Positions 8,039 through 16,521 of a stretch of 64,000 nucleotides of DNA are shown here, piece after piece. Position 1 is the stretch's first letter. Every line of letters starts with the position of its first letter. The translations under genes and the position numbers were made by a program. The stretch comes from Methylomonas sp. (GTDB taxonomy: Bacteria; Pseudomonadota; Gammaproteobacteria; Methylococcales; Methylomonadaceae). The stretch is from contig NZ_JALOBS010000020.1 in NCBI RefSeq assembly GCF_023228165.1, forward strand, positions 38,958 to 102,957, given 5' to 3'. Below the pieces are notes generated by a model. It saw only the letters and a program-made list of their open reading frames with translations, was not told the DNA's origin and did not search any database.

Positions 8039-9118
8039 TTATTTTTCTTCTTCGGAGTCATTTTCTTTGGACTCATCCTCGGAATCTTCCTCAGAACCCT
8101 TTTTGGATGCCTCCTTGGATTCTTTTTTGGATTTTTCTTTGGATGCTTCTTCGGATTCTTCTTTGGGTTTTTCTTTGGGTTTTTCTTTGGGTTTTTCTTT
8201 GGATGCTTCTTTGGATTCTTCGGACAATTCATTTGCCGAAGCGCTTTCAGATGCGTCAGCTGCACCATCCGCTGGTGCAGCGACTGAATCAATTTTCGCT
8301 TTCTTTGCAGCGGCTGCATCTGCGCTGGTTTGTTTTAGATATTCCGAGAGGGAATCCATTGGCAATCCGAGCATAATCGCGACCTGCACAATCTTCAAAT
8401 CGCCAATTGGCGAAGTATCAAGATTGACAATTGTGATTTGCGCGAAAGACATCGCCAAATATTTCACTAAAATGACGAGTAAATTCGCAATTATCCCGAT
8501 TTTCGGTGATGCGATTTGCTCTGGTGTCAATTCATCATGCATGAAATTCTTAATGATAACCGCCGATGAACCATTTGTATCGGCGTATTGAGCAACGCGC
8601 GATGCATGAAGTTCATCTGCATATGCAGTGAATTTATTTCCAATATTAATAAGCGCGGCTATCAATCGCGCAGAATTATCTTTCGCGCTTTCGAGTATAT
8701 TTTCGTTTTTGTCATTAAGCCAGTCACCGATTTGATTCGCGAGCTCATTATGGAGATATTCCATGAAACGCACGAGTGCCGGGCAACTTTTCGGCGCGAT
8801 GCTCATCAGCGATTTTGCTTTCGGCTCGTCGCTTATTTTTGTGATGATATTCGATAAATCATCATTCCAATGAGCAAAGTTTGAATTTGGAAATTTGGTT
8901 TTAAACTCCGCTGATGCGAGGTCTGCGATTGCGGCGAGGAAAGCCTTCTGGAATAACAGCGGATAGAATTTATTAATCGTCGGAACGACTTCGACTGCGC
9001 GTCTAATTGCTTTCTTCCTTGAAGCCGCAGCCGTTGAATCCCCAGTTTTGCGAGGGGTTTTCTTTGCAGTGCTCGTACCAGATTTCTTTCCCGTGCGCGT
9101 AACAAGTCCAGCAGGCAT
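8039..9118 (-). CDS. Basic/helical protein with Lys-Glu-rich repeat tail
   Basis: 359 residues, unrecognised. The N-terminus is basic (TGKKSGTSTAKKTPRKTG and on). The middle (40-270) is a helical, apparently globular domain. The last ~70 residues are low complexity, KEKPKEKPKEKPKEE then SKEKSKKESKEASKK, ending in an acidic EEK tail. The DNA shows the same as a short tandem repeat (TTTTCTTTGGG units) at about 8155-8205. The basic head plus acidic tail suggest a nucleic-acid or chromatin-associated or virion core protein, which is inference only. Confidence 0.75.
   Translation of the reverse strand: MPAGLVTRTGKKSGTSTAKKTPRKTGDSTAAASRKKAIRRAVEVVPTINKFYPLLFQKAFLAAIADLASAEFKTKFPNSNFAHWNDDLSNIITKISDEPKAKSLMSIAPKSCPALVRFMEYLHNELANQIGDWLNDKNENILESAKDNSARLIAALINIGNKFTAYADELHASRVAQYADTNGSSAVIIKNFMHDELTPEQIASPKIGIIANLLVILVKYLAMSFAQITIVNLDTSPIGDLKIVQVAIMLGLPMDSLSEYLKQTSADAAAAKKAKIDSVAAPADGAADASESASANELSEESKEASKEKPKEKPKEKPKEESEEASKEKSKKESKEASKKGSEEDSEDESKENDSEEEK
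8155..8205. repeat. 12-bp tandem repeat coding a KEKP tract
   Basis: TTCTTTGGGTTT recurs about four times in direct tandem inside the Lys/Glu-rich gene, a typical slippage-prone tract. Confidence 0.7.
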
Positions 9119-9577
9119 TCTTTCTATGAGTAAAAGTTCGTGTGTTTAAGCTTGTTTGTTTATTATGTTTTAGGAAATACGGGAATTCAATTTTTGAAGA
9201 GGCTAACGCGTCGCTTCGACCCCCAAAAGGACTTTGAAGCAGTTTCACCTCTATCATTTGTTATTGGCAATTCCCCATGATTCGCGCATTGTTTGCCAAA
9301 TTCATATCTATTTTTTGAGAAATAATAGCAAAAAGACAACAACTCTACTTCTATCCAAACACCAAGTGCGCACATTATTTCTCTTCGATAGTTGCTTTGC
9401 ACGTTGTCATATTTGAAATATTTCCGGGAAAATAAAGGTGAACTCATACAAACGATTGGCGACAATGCGCGCGAATATGCAGTAAATCGTATCAAAATAT
9501 AGTGCGCCCGAAGCAAAGAAGAAGTCTATTCTTTTGAAATTCTCAATCCGAAAGATAATTAACCGCGGCGATATAAG
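9119..9577. other. Gene-free gap upstream of phosphatase
   Basis: No supported gene. It holds a degenerate element-like stretch (GTCGCTTCGACCCCC near 9210) and a CTTTTGAAAT motif at 9531. Confidence 0.5.
9529..9540 (+). promoter_or_regulatory. T-run/GAAAT promoter-like motif
   Basis: TTCTTTTGAAAT lies 37 nt before the phosphatase ATG, in the same orientation and distance range as at other accessory genes. Confidence 0.45.
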
Positions 9578-10285
9578 ATGTCAGTGCCGGCAAAATTAAA
9601 CACGCCAGAAAGCAAATATTATCTCGTATTATGCGGAATATCGGAAATGAATCGCGAAACGCTGCTTACGAGCAATGTCAAAACAATAATCAACGTGGCA
9701 AGTGAGTGTAACTATCGAACACCAGATTTCTCGCCGGATATTCATTTGTATAAATTCGATATCAAAGATGAGTTCATAAGTATATTGGATTATTTAGAAT
9801 GTATTCCGGCAATAATCGCGCGAAGACTAACTGTCGGAAATATTTTAATTCATTGTCAAGCCGGCATAAGCCGTTCCCCGACGATAGTTATTGCTTATTT
9901 GATGATATATCACCGAATGAAACTCAACGATGCGTATGCTTATCTCTTGAAACTGCGACCGCGAGTATTTCCGAATCCGCAGTTTATGCGAGATTTGATG
10001 GAATTAGAGTTTAAATTATTCGGAAGTCGTTCCTTTAATGATAAAATTGACGCGCATACAGTATCATATATCGCATCTTATGCAGGTCTCAATACTGCGG
10101 AACAGCGCGATATCGCCGCAGAATTATATTTTAGTTTCGAATGCGATTATCGGCGGATTATTAAGTATTACGATGAACAAAAGATAAATTTCCAAACCGT
10201 TACATCGAACTTGATATTTCTTGAAAAGAAGAACTATCCGAGGCTTATCCGTTCGTTCACCTTTCAGCCTATAAAGGCTAATTAG
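9578..10285 (+). CDS. Dual-specificity protein phosphatase
   Basis: The cysteine-phosphatase signature is exact: IHCQAGISRS with nucleophile C93 and R99, preceded by the general-acid loop region (DIKDEF) at about 61-66. The order of elements and the AYLM-helix after the loop match compact DSPs such as vaccinia VH1, whose job is to dephosphorylate STAT and virion proteins. The core ends near residue 155. A further 80 residues form a charged helical extension, not part of the usual fold. It is separated from the Fanzor-type nuclease end by only 64 bp. Confidence 0.9.
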   Translation: MSVPAKLNTPESKYYLVLCGISEMNRETLLTSNVKTIINVASECNYRTPDFSPDIHLYKFDIKDEFISILDYLECIPAIIARRLTVGNILIHCQAGISRSPTIVIAYLMIYHRMKLNDAYAYLLKLRPRVFPNPQFMRDLMELEFKLFGSRSFNDKIDAHTVSYIASYAGLNTAEQRDIAAELYFSFECDYRRIIKYYDEQKINFQTVTSNLIFLEKKNYPRLIRSFTFQPIKAN

Positions 10286-10349
10286 CAAACTCCCGTGAAT
10301 AAGCAAGTTTTTGACGACTTGTAACAAGCCGAACGCATGGCGTTATTTT

Positions 10350-11672
10350 TTATGCCATACATCGAAGTAATATATTGCGAGCACCATTAACATCCCTGCC
10401 GATACTCGAATGGCAGTTGGCGCAATTGTAAACCTCATCCCCCCCGAGATTACTTTTGCATTCGCCACAGTGGCTGCACAATTTTGAAGTAAAATGTTCG
10501 TCAACAACAGTGAAATTCCTGCTATATTGTTGACATTTGAATGCCAATCTTTCGCGAAATTTAAAGAATGAAAGAGCATAAGCAATGCGTTTAGACTTAT
10601 CGGAAATACCTCCCTGAATGTTATTACTTGAAATCCCTTTGGCACTTAAATCGCCAATCAGAATCGTTTCATAGTTTTCAGTAAGATATTTAGCAGTCTT
10701 CCAATGCAGCTCGGTAATCATTCCTTCAATCTTTCTATGGCAACGACGTTCTATTCTTTGTTGCTTCTTTTTTGATTCGCAGACTTTTTTAGCATTATCG
10801 ATCCTCTTGAGTTGTTTGCCAATTTTATCGTATGCCAGTTTTTTGCCACAAATCGCTACAGAGCCTTTTTCCGACACACCGGTCATAAAAGTCCGCAATC
10901 CTGGATCGAGTGCAATAATGCTGCAATCAGCCTTTGTTTTTTCTGCCGTGATTGATTCGGGGACAAGAAGCGTAAAATTATTATAAATCCTATTGAATAA
11001 AACCCTGCATTCCGACGTTATTCGGCTGGTTTCAAACGGCAGATTATTGTAAGTTAGTTGTATTTTGCCGAATATCTTTTCACACAGAGTGTTATTCCTA
11101 AAATATGATGATTCAATATCGATCAATAAGTGTTTTTTGCTTACACGCCACTTTCTGATCCGAAAATGAGAAATATTCTTTGCGCGAATGTTAGATAATC
11201 CAGATTTATAATTGGCGCACGCCAGTTTTATTGCTCCATCAAGAGAGTGCGCAACGATTTTCGTGTTTTTCATGAAACGCGGATGTTGGGATTTTAGCCG
11301 GATTTCTTCTTTTTTGGTTTTCAGATTGTCTGTACGAATACGAATCCATGATATAGTTTTCGGCTGTGCTGTATTAATAAAATCGATTGTAGCATTATAC
11401 ATCTGGACATAAGCGTACATCCATCGTAACATTATTTCCCGTTGGTCATCGTTTAGTGTCAAACTTACTTGCTTACAGCGGATCAGTTCGTCTTTTTTCG
11501 CCTCAAATTGCGAGCTGACATTAATACGATTTTTCTGCCTTGTAGCAAAATTCGTCTCTGAAATATTAAACCATGTCTTCTGGTATTCTACATTTTGCGG
11601 GGGAAGAGTCTTTCGTGTTTTGCCGAATGTTTTGGTAGATTGTTTCTTGATTATATCCTGCAGGACTTGCAT
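10350..11672 (-). CDS. Fanzor/TnpB-family RNA-guided nuclease (IS605 OrfB-like)
   Basis: 440 residues from the ATG at 11672. The reading frame runs further upstream, but that part is antisense to the next gene and full of palindromic elements. RuvC-I D256 (IALDPGLRTF), a C4 zinc finger C399-X2-C402...C417-X2-C420, and RuvC-III D427 (GRDVNGARN) are intact. The usual RuvC-II glutamate position reads ILIGDLSAKG, so G340 replaces Glu, while E392 in VVDEHFTSKLC sits 52 residues on. That rearranged catalytic site is known from eukaryotic/viral Fanzor proteins. Fanzors use a guide RNA made near the 3' end of their own gene. Only about 60 bp separate this gene from its neighbour, so the guide would overlap coding sequence. 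Confidence 0.85.
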   Translation of the reverse strand: MQVLQDIIKKQSTKTFGKTRKTLPPQNVEYQKTWFNISETNFATRQKNRINVSSQFEAKKDELIRCKQVSLTLNDDQREIMLRWMYAYVQMYNATIDFINTAQPKTISWIRIRTDNLKTKKEEIRLKSQHPRFMKNTKIVAHSLDGAIKLACANYKSGLSNIRAKNISHFRIRKWRVSKKHLLIDIESSYFRNNTLCEKIFGKIQLTYNNLPFETSRITSECRVLFNRIYNNFTLLVPESITAEKTKADCSIIALDPGLRTFMTGVSEKGSVAICGKKLAYDKIGKQLKRIDNAKKVCESKKKQQRIERRCHRKIEGMITELHWKTAKYLTENYETILIGDLSAKGISSNNIQGGISDKSKRIAYALSFFKFRERLAFKCQQYSRNFTVVDEHFTSKLCSHCGECKSNLGGDEVYNCANCHSSIGRDVNGARNILLRCMA

Positions 11673-11815
11673 ACTGCTCAACTGTAAAGCTGGCTCATTT
11701 GTATATAAAAAAGATAAATGAATACATTTAGATGAGAAGGAGAAGCTACATAAATGCGTTTTATGGTGACTCTTTTCAAGAAATATCAACCTTTTTGTTA
11801 CAAGTTGCAACCCTC

Positions 11816-11934
11816 TTTCGAGCCTTCGGCGAACTCCCGCAAAGCGGTCGAGGCTCCGCCGAACTCCGCCAAAGGTGTTGATGCTCGGAGTTCGCCGAGC
11901 TCGGCGAAGCATCGACCCCTCTGGGGGAGCTCTT
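11816..11934. repeat. Composite of palindromic elements upstream of Fanzor gene
   Basis: At least four element halves in a row (TTCGAGCCTTCGGCGAACTC, GCGGTCGAGGCTCCGCCGAA, GTTCGCCGAGCTCGGCGAAG, ATCGACCCCTCTGGGGGAGC), in both orientations. This is the densest cluster in the window and fills much of the 380-bp gap between the Fanzor gene and the next gene. Confidence 0.85.
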
Positions 11935-12052
11935 CTTCGCTTCAAAAATTGAATTTTGGCATTGGCATTAAAAACAATACGCTCTATAAAAATCAAACGC
12001 TCAAGAGAGAATAATAAATCAACAACACTCAGCGACAACATCGGCTCAAAAA

Positions 12053-13402
12053 ATGGCAATCCGCCGAGAGGCTTCTGCCTCGCCGAGTTGGGGCGATATG
12101 GCGGATGAAGATGATATTCCGATCGAGATGCCAATTTTTGAACAATCTCCCAAAGCTCCCCCGGAGGGGTCGAGCCTTCGGCGAGCTGAAAGTGAGTCAA
12201 AACGCAAATTATTTTCAAGTGATGCGGAAATAGACAGCGAGTCGCTGCGGGCATCGTCGCAAAATGAGCGTGATTCTGCAAAGCGCGCATTAAGTGAGCC
12301 GCCAATTCAAGATTCAATCCAGCGCAAAGACAAAGCCGCAACACAGGAGCAAGATTTTTCCTTGGAAAGCCCAAGTGATGAATCAGTAACAGAAGTAGAA
12401 TATTCGCAATGCGAAGTATCGCCTTTGAGCTTCAGCTGCGATGCAGAAGATTTACCGAAAACGCGCAGTGATTCGCCGCGCGAAGAAATTTCGCCGGAGA
12501 TTATAGATTGCAGAAATGCGGAATTATTGCGAGAAACTCGCGTTCTGCATTGCAGCGAACCACAAAATGAAGAACAATCCCATGCAGCAAGCACGTCGAC
12601 ACATATTCGCACTCACGCATCCGTTAAATCTTCCGCTACGGTGCGCGAATCGTTGAAAGTATCAAAAATGAAATATTCGGAAGTTGTAATACTGCATCCG
12701 CCAGCACAACCACAACCTGTTTCCCATTTTTCGCCAATCACAGCGAAATATCATCGGCGCGCAACTGGACAACTCCAACGAAGTGGTCGCGGCTCCACCA
12801 AATTTTCCGATGCATCACATATCATATCTGACCGCAAAAGTGATACGGATTTATCATTTTACGATTCCTTTTCCTCGGAGACACATGCACATTTGCCTTC
12901 GGTGCGCACACGAAATATGCATTCGACTCATGCGCGTTCGCCTTTGGCACGTCCATTTTGTGAATCAACACCGTGCGATTCAGTGGATGAAGTAATTGTA
13001 ATACCGAATTATGCCGCGCCAGAAGAACCTCCAGAAGACCCAGAGGAATTCGAACTTCTCAAAGAGAGTCTGGAAATTATTATTGGAACGCTTCGCACGT
13101 GTGATTTCAAAAACGAGATGATAGTTTACATAAATGAAATGCCGTTTACATATTTAAAATTCGGTCCTGCGAAAGATGTCGAACCATGGCATTTACACTC
13201 TTGGATGCGCAGGCGCGTAAAATTCGCTCAGATAATTAGCCTCGAATGCGAATTGCGAATTCCGGATGAGCTATTGGAAAAAGTAAACGCGGATTCCGAT
13301 GAAAAAGTGGGCGAATATCAGCGATTCTGGCACTGGAGAAGAAGCGAAAGTCCCTTTCAACCCCCTAATTTTGAAACTACCTCTTGCGATTCTGAATCAT
13401 AA
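12053..13402 (+). CDS. Long disordered protein with short conserved C-terminal domain
   Basis: 449 residues, unrecognised. About 330 residues are Ser/Glu/Pro-rich and probably disordered, including an in-frame APPEGSSLRRA from a palindromic element at 12155-12187. The last ~110 residues (EFELLKESLEIIIGTL onward) look globular: a helix, a beta hairpin with a polar turn (MIVYINEMPFTYL), then PWHLHSWM...KFAQIISLE. The proteins at 24999-26108 and 26280-27371 have the same plan and a similar C-terminal domain, so they form one family with rapidly changing N-termini. Confidence 0.75.
   Translation: MAIRREASASPSWGDMADEDDIPIEMPIFEQSPKAPPEGSSLRRAESESKRKLFSSDAEIDSESLRASSQNERDSAKRALSEPPIQDSIQRKDKAATQEQDFSLESPSDESVTEVEYSQCEVSPLSFSCDAEDLPKTRSDSPREEISPEIIDCRNAELLRETRVLHCSEPQNEEQSHAASTSTHIRTHASVKSSATVRESLKVSKMKYSEVVILHPPAQPQPVSHFSPITAKYHRRATGQLQRSGRGSTKFSDASHIISDRKSDTDLSFYDSFSSETHAHLPSVRTRNMHSTHARSPLARPFCESTPCDSVDEVIVIPNYAAPEEPPEDPEEFELLKESLEIIIGTLRTCDFKNEMIVYINEMPFTYLKFGPAKDVEPWHLHSWMRRRVKFAQIISLECELRIPDELLEKVNADSDEKVGEYQRFWHWRRSESPFQPPNFETTSCDSES
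12155..12187. repeat. Palindromic element in coding frame
   Basis: GCTCCCCCGGAGGGGTCGAG then CCTTCGGCGAGCT, one base from the unit at 1874. It is read in the same frame, as APPEGSSLRRA. Confidence 0.9.
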
Positions 13403-13406
13403 GAAA

Positions 13407-13443
13407 AAATAAAAGCATGTTGCCTCGCAACGCGCTTTTATTT
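13407..13443. terminator. Strong hairpin after 12053-13402
   Basis: AAATAAAAGC pairs with GCTTTTATTT (10 bp), and an inner GTTGC-CTC-GCAAC stem lies in the loop. It starts 4 nt after the stop codon, the best transcript-end palindrome in the window. Confidence 0.7.
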
Positions 13444-13621
13444 GAAATATTTCTCTTTGATTCTTTAAAAATCAAAACAAACATTTCAAACTCATTCTAT
13501 AAATCCATTCGCGAATAAATATTCGCAGGTGATTCTTTTTTTGCATCGATTTCTCTTAGAATCATTCGGAAACAAAGGCAAATCCATGCGCGAAATAGAG
13601 GTTTCCGGATAATAGCCGCGA

Positions 13622-13981
13622 TTAACAAATTGGGGCATTGAAAAGAGATGAAGCACTTGCTTCGCTCGCGCGTGAGTCCCCCTTCAATGAAAGAGACCAA
13701 TCGTCAAAATCTACTGAATCAAAGTCAATGCCTGGAATATCTTGATGAATAATCGCAACGACTTCACGATTTGCCCAATAATCATTGCAAAATTTCGGGC
13801 GAAAGCAAAATAAACGCTGTGTTGTGCCGCAGAGCACATATTCACTATCGCTGATGCCGAATGTTTGCGGAAGACGAAGGCTCACTTTCGCGAGATTGCT
13901 GCGCAAATCGCGCATCAAAACACATACTTCGTATTTTTTATCCTCATCAGCCCCAGCAACGCCGGCTATAATTGTCTCCAT
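13622..13981 (-). CDS. Small unknown protein
   Basis: 119 residues, unrecognised. Starts METIIAGVAGADEDKKYEVC. An apparent beta-rich body contains a FCFRPKFCNDYW stretch, then an acidic FDSVDFDDW segment. The last ~20 residues, Ala/Ser-rich, look like a palindromic-element remnant. Its start lies 71 bp from the divergent DUF262-HNH gene and may share regulation with it. Confidence 0.6.
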   Translation of the reverse strand: METIIAGVAGADEDKKYEVCVLMRDLRSNLAKVSLRLPQTFGISDSEYVLCGTTQRLFCFRPKFCNDYWANREVVAIIHQDIPGIDFDSVDFDDWSLSLKGDSRASEASASSLFNAPIC

Positions 13982-14052
13982 TATAGCAAAGATAGTTAAT
14001 TATTCTAAATTAAGGTAGCATAACTAAATAAAACTGAATACGGTGCTGTTAA

Positions 14053-15330
14053 ATGGCAGCCGAAATTAAACCAAATATCCCAGCAATTACAAAGATAACG
14101 ATTCGCGAACTTCATTGCTATTCATCGCGCGTAAATGCCGAACGCGATAAAAAAATCTTCATTGATATTCATCCATATTATCAGCGCGCATATGAACCGT
14201 GGGATTCCAGGGCGCGAACTGCGCTAATAGAAACTATTCTTTTGGGTCGTGTGATGAATCCTATTTGGTTCATTCCCAACATTACGGCACATTCCATAGA
14301 ATGCATCGATGGCATGCATAGGATTTGTAATATACTCGATTTTATCAAAGATGATGGATTTGTACTTGGCAAATTTGTTGAATGGTCGCCATATTGCGCG
14401 CTTGCTGGCAAACGCTTCGTCGAATTGCCTGTAGAATTGCGCGAGAAGATTTGGAATTACGCATTAGTTGCGAATCATCTGGAAGAGGCATATCGCGAAT
14501 CTCCTGCGCAATTGCAATATGTTTACGAACTGCTTAATGGCGCATCAAAGCCGCTTAATTCGTATGAACTCAATCGCGTGCGATTCGCGAATTTCTATGA
14601 ATTTCTCGCGGAATGCAGAAGCGATTTTCCAGCGACTTCGCCAATTGCGCGCGGCGCAAATATTGCGCGCGGGCAATTAGATAAACGACTCGTCATCATA
14701 ATTGCCGTGTATCGTGACCCTCTTCTTCGCGATTTAACGCGCCGCGAAGGTGTATTCGAAGCCTGGATTAATGCGAATCTCGCGAAAATTACGCCACAAG
14801 TCGCCGCGGAAATCAAAGAAAGTCTTATCAAAATGCGAAATTACGCTGACGACATGCGCGAAATCGGCATATTTCGCGGCGAACAGGGCGAAAATCTCGA
14901 AGGATTGGTTGTTCATGAACATTTTCTGTATATTGTCGCCAGATGCGCGGCGCTGATTCATAACAAAGAAAAGTTTCGGCGAATCGCGCGCGTTGATTTA
15001 GCGGCAAAGTTTCGCACGCTTCTGCAAAAACAAAATCTGTGTGTAGAATTGAAGCAGCGCGATAGAGGAATCAAATTCATTCGCGCGCTGATTCATTATA
15101 TCGATGCGATAATTACTTCTTCTCTTGAGGAATTCGATACGAAGCGGTGTTTTTCTCGCGATTTGATTGCCGGCAAATTAAAGTTACAAGGCGGAATGTG
15201 TGCGATTTGCGGAATTGCGGTCGATATTGGCGATGCGGAAGGAGACCATATCGTTCCGTACTCGTCGGGCGGCATGACAACGCCTGAAAACCTACAAGTC
15301 GTTCATCGCCACTGTAATCGCGCTAAATGA
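14053..15330 (+). CDS. DUF262-HNH nuclease (GmrSD/ParB-like plus HNH)
   Basis: The N-terminal half has the DUF262 pattern: HPYYQRAYEPWD (about 36-47), a helix ending ETILLGRVMNPIWFI, then IECIDGMHRICNILDF where DG-HR corresponds to the family's DGQQR nucleotide-handling motif. The middle is helical. The end is an HNH nuclease: CAICG, GDHIVPYSSGG, TTPENLQVVHRHCN. Bacterial relatives (GmrSD, BrxU) cut modified phage DNA in an NTP-dependent way. In this virus a role against rival or host DNA is possible but inferred. 425 residues fits a single-chain version. Confidence 0.85.
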   Translation: MAAEIKPNIPAITKITIRELHCYSSRVNAERDKKIFIDIHPYYQRAYEPWDSRARTALIETILLGRVMNPIWFIPNITAHSIECIDGMHRICNILDFIKDDGFVLGKFVEWSPYCALAGKRFVELPVELREKIWNYALVANHLEEAYRESPAQLQYVYELLNGASKPLNSYELNRVRFANFYEFLAECRSDFPATSPIARGANIARGQLDKRLVIIIAVYRDPLLRDLTRREGVFEAWINANLAKITPQVAAEIKESLIKMRNYADDMREIGIFRGEQGENLEGLVVHEHFLYIVARCAALIHNKEKFRRIARVDLAAKFRTLLQKQNLCVELKQRDRGIKFIRALIHYIDAIITSSLEEFDTKRCFSRDLIAGKLKLQGGMCAICGIAVDIGDAEGDHIVPYSSGGMTTPENLQVVHRHCNRAK

Positions 15331-15347
15331 GTATATGGCAAAGCTAT

Positions 15348-15362
15348 TCTTTTTGAATCTCG
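15348..15362 (+). promoter_or_regulatory. T-run/GAAT promoter motif of first zinc-protein gene
   Basis: TTCTTTTTGAATCTCGTTTC is followed by TAAATCAGTTAAA and CAGTGT. The same string of words precedes the next gene, so promoter and gene were duplicated together. Confidence 0.5.
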
Positions 15363-15437
15363 TTTCTGTAAATCAGTTAAAGAGGCAGTGTAAAACAGCA
15401 ATTAAACCGAGCGACATACGCTTCGGCATATAAACTC

Positions 15438-15713
15438 ATGGCAACAATCAACTTTCCCCTCAAAGCTGAGAATCTTACTTGGATTGAAGTAGATTCGGCA
15501 ACTTGTGGATTCTGCGACCAGCATTTATTCCGCACTGATTGTATGCCAGACTTGTTCTGTAAAAACGAGAAATGCCGTCTGTATCCTTCATTCGCCGAGT
15601 GCGTTGAAGGACTATTCTACGAATATAAAAGGCATGCAGCGCATAAGCATCTTCCGCATACGAAATATGCGGAAAGTGTGAAACGCGTTATGCCTCATAG
15701 CATTGTAGCTTGA
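15438..15713 (+). CDS. Small zinc-binding protein, tandem family member 1
   Basis: 91 residues. Zinc-ribbon-like cysteines CGFC...FCKNEKCRL (C-X2-C then C-X4-C-R-L), followed by a helix. The third gene of this cluster shows the same spacing (CKYC...FCKSKLCRL). Function unknown; small virus zinc proteins of this sort may bind nucleic acid or host factors. First of three head-to-tail paralogues. Confidence 0.75.
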   Translation: MATINFPLKAENLTWIEVDSATCGFCDQHLFRTDCMPDLFCKNEKCRLYPSFAECVEGLFYEYKRHAAHKHLPHTKYAESVKRVMPHSIVA

Positions 15714-15734
15714 ACGAAAGCGTTCACGAAGCTA

Positions 15735-15775
15735 TCGAGCACTGCGAAGCAGCGACCCCTCCGGGGGAGCCTTCG
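15735..15775. repeat. Palindromic element, intergenic copy
   Basis: 41 bp identical to 40446-40486, which lies inside a reading frame. It starts TCGAGCACTGCGAAGCAGCG and ends GGGGGAGCCTTCG. Confidence 0.9.
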
Positions 15776-15809
15776 CCGAGCTCTGCTATTCATTAGCTAG
15801 ACGTTGGTT

Positions 15810-15825
15810 CTTTTTTTGAATTTCG
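15810..15825 (+). promoter_or_regulatory. T-run/GAAT promoter motif of second zinc-protein gene
   Basis: CTTTTTTTGAATTTCG, then TAAATCAGTTAAA and CAGTGTTC, 57-72 nt before the ATG at 15882. It decides the start, because the longer open frame from 15804 would run through this promoter. Confidence 0.5.
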
Positions 15826-15881
15826 TATTACTAAATCAGTTAAAAGCAGTGTTCAAAGCAAGGAACAGTTATAAACTCAAG

Positions 15882-16373
15882 ATGGAAAAACCTGAAGCTT
15901 GTGTGACAATTGGAGAGTCGTTAGCGAAATTGCACTCAGCAAATTTTCGCGGGATACTACCGGGAGAATATCAGATATTTCGCCAATGCTCGCATTGTGA
16001 TTGCGGAATTCAATCCCGCGAAGGTGCGGAGAAATGGTGCCTGCACCATAAAGGGGATTGCATGATTCTCTCGCTTTTGGATGTTAATCCGAAAGATAAC
16101 ACGCTGATTGATATGCGCAAACGCCTCATGGAAGGCAGGAAATGGATTTCCCGCGATTTACTCGAAAAGTTTGGTTTCTATGAAGCTGAAGCCATATCGA
16201 ATCCAGCCGGAACGTGGAGGAACGTCGTTAGGCGTGTTTTGAGACATGCGAAGATTCCACCCCAGGGTTTCGTTGTTGATAAGAAAAATGAGGTTGGTGA
16301 AGCAGTAACAACTCGTGAGACTCTCGGCAAAGCCCCAACGCGTCCTTCGGAAAGATTGGCGTGGCATTGTTAA
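15882..16373 (+). CDS. Small zinc-binding protein, tandem family member 2
   Basis: 163 residues from the internal ATG. The longer frame from 15804 contains the promoter-like block. CSHCDCG...WCLHHKGDC keeps the C-X2-C / C-X6-C-like pattern of its neighbours more loosely, and adds a longer C-terminal half (KWISRDLLEKFGFYEAE on). Unrecognised; probably a divergent duplicate in the three-gene array. Confidence 0.65.
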   Translation: MEKPEACVTIGESLAKLHSANFRGILPGEYQIFRQCSHCDCGIQSREGAEKWCLHHKGDCMILSLLDVNPKDNTLIDMRKRLMEGRKWISRDLLEKFGFYEAEAISNPAGTWRNVVRRVLRHAKIPPQGFVVDKKNEVGEAVTTRETLGKAPTRPSERLAWHC

Positions 16374-16423
16374 ATAAGAAGAATTCGTGCATTTTGCCGA
16401 ATACTGTTGGAATGAACTGTTAT

Positions 16424-16440
16424 CTTTTTTTTGAAACTCG
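16424..16440 (+). promoter_or_regulatory. T-run/GAAA promoter motif of third zinc-protein gene
   Basis: CTTTTTTTTGAAACTCG, 82-98 nt before the ATG at 16522. The same GAA-YTCGT word follows the T-run in the two genes before. Confidence 0.5.
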
Positions 16441-16521
16441 TTTTGATAGATTATCATAACACATATAAATTCATTCAACGCGTGTTTAGCAAGGCTAAAT
16501 ACAAGCATTTAAACTCAACAA

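Noticed and set aside
8107..8376. Highly hydrophobic Leu/Phe/Trp-rich plus-strand frame
   Set aside because: It is the antisense reading of the Lys/Glu-rich repeat tail of the 8039-9118 gene.
11673..12374. N-terminal extension of the Fanzor reading frame (234 more codons)
   Set aside because: It is antisense to the 12053-13402 gene, is filled with palindromic elements and has no homology to the nuclease. The ATG at 11672 gives a normal-sized protein.
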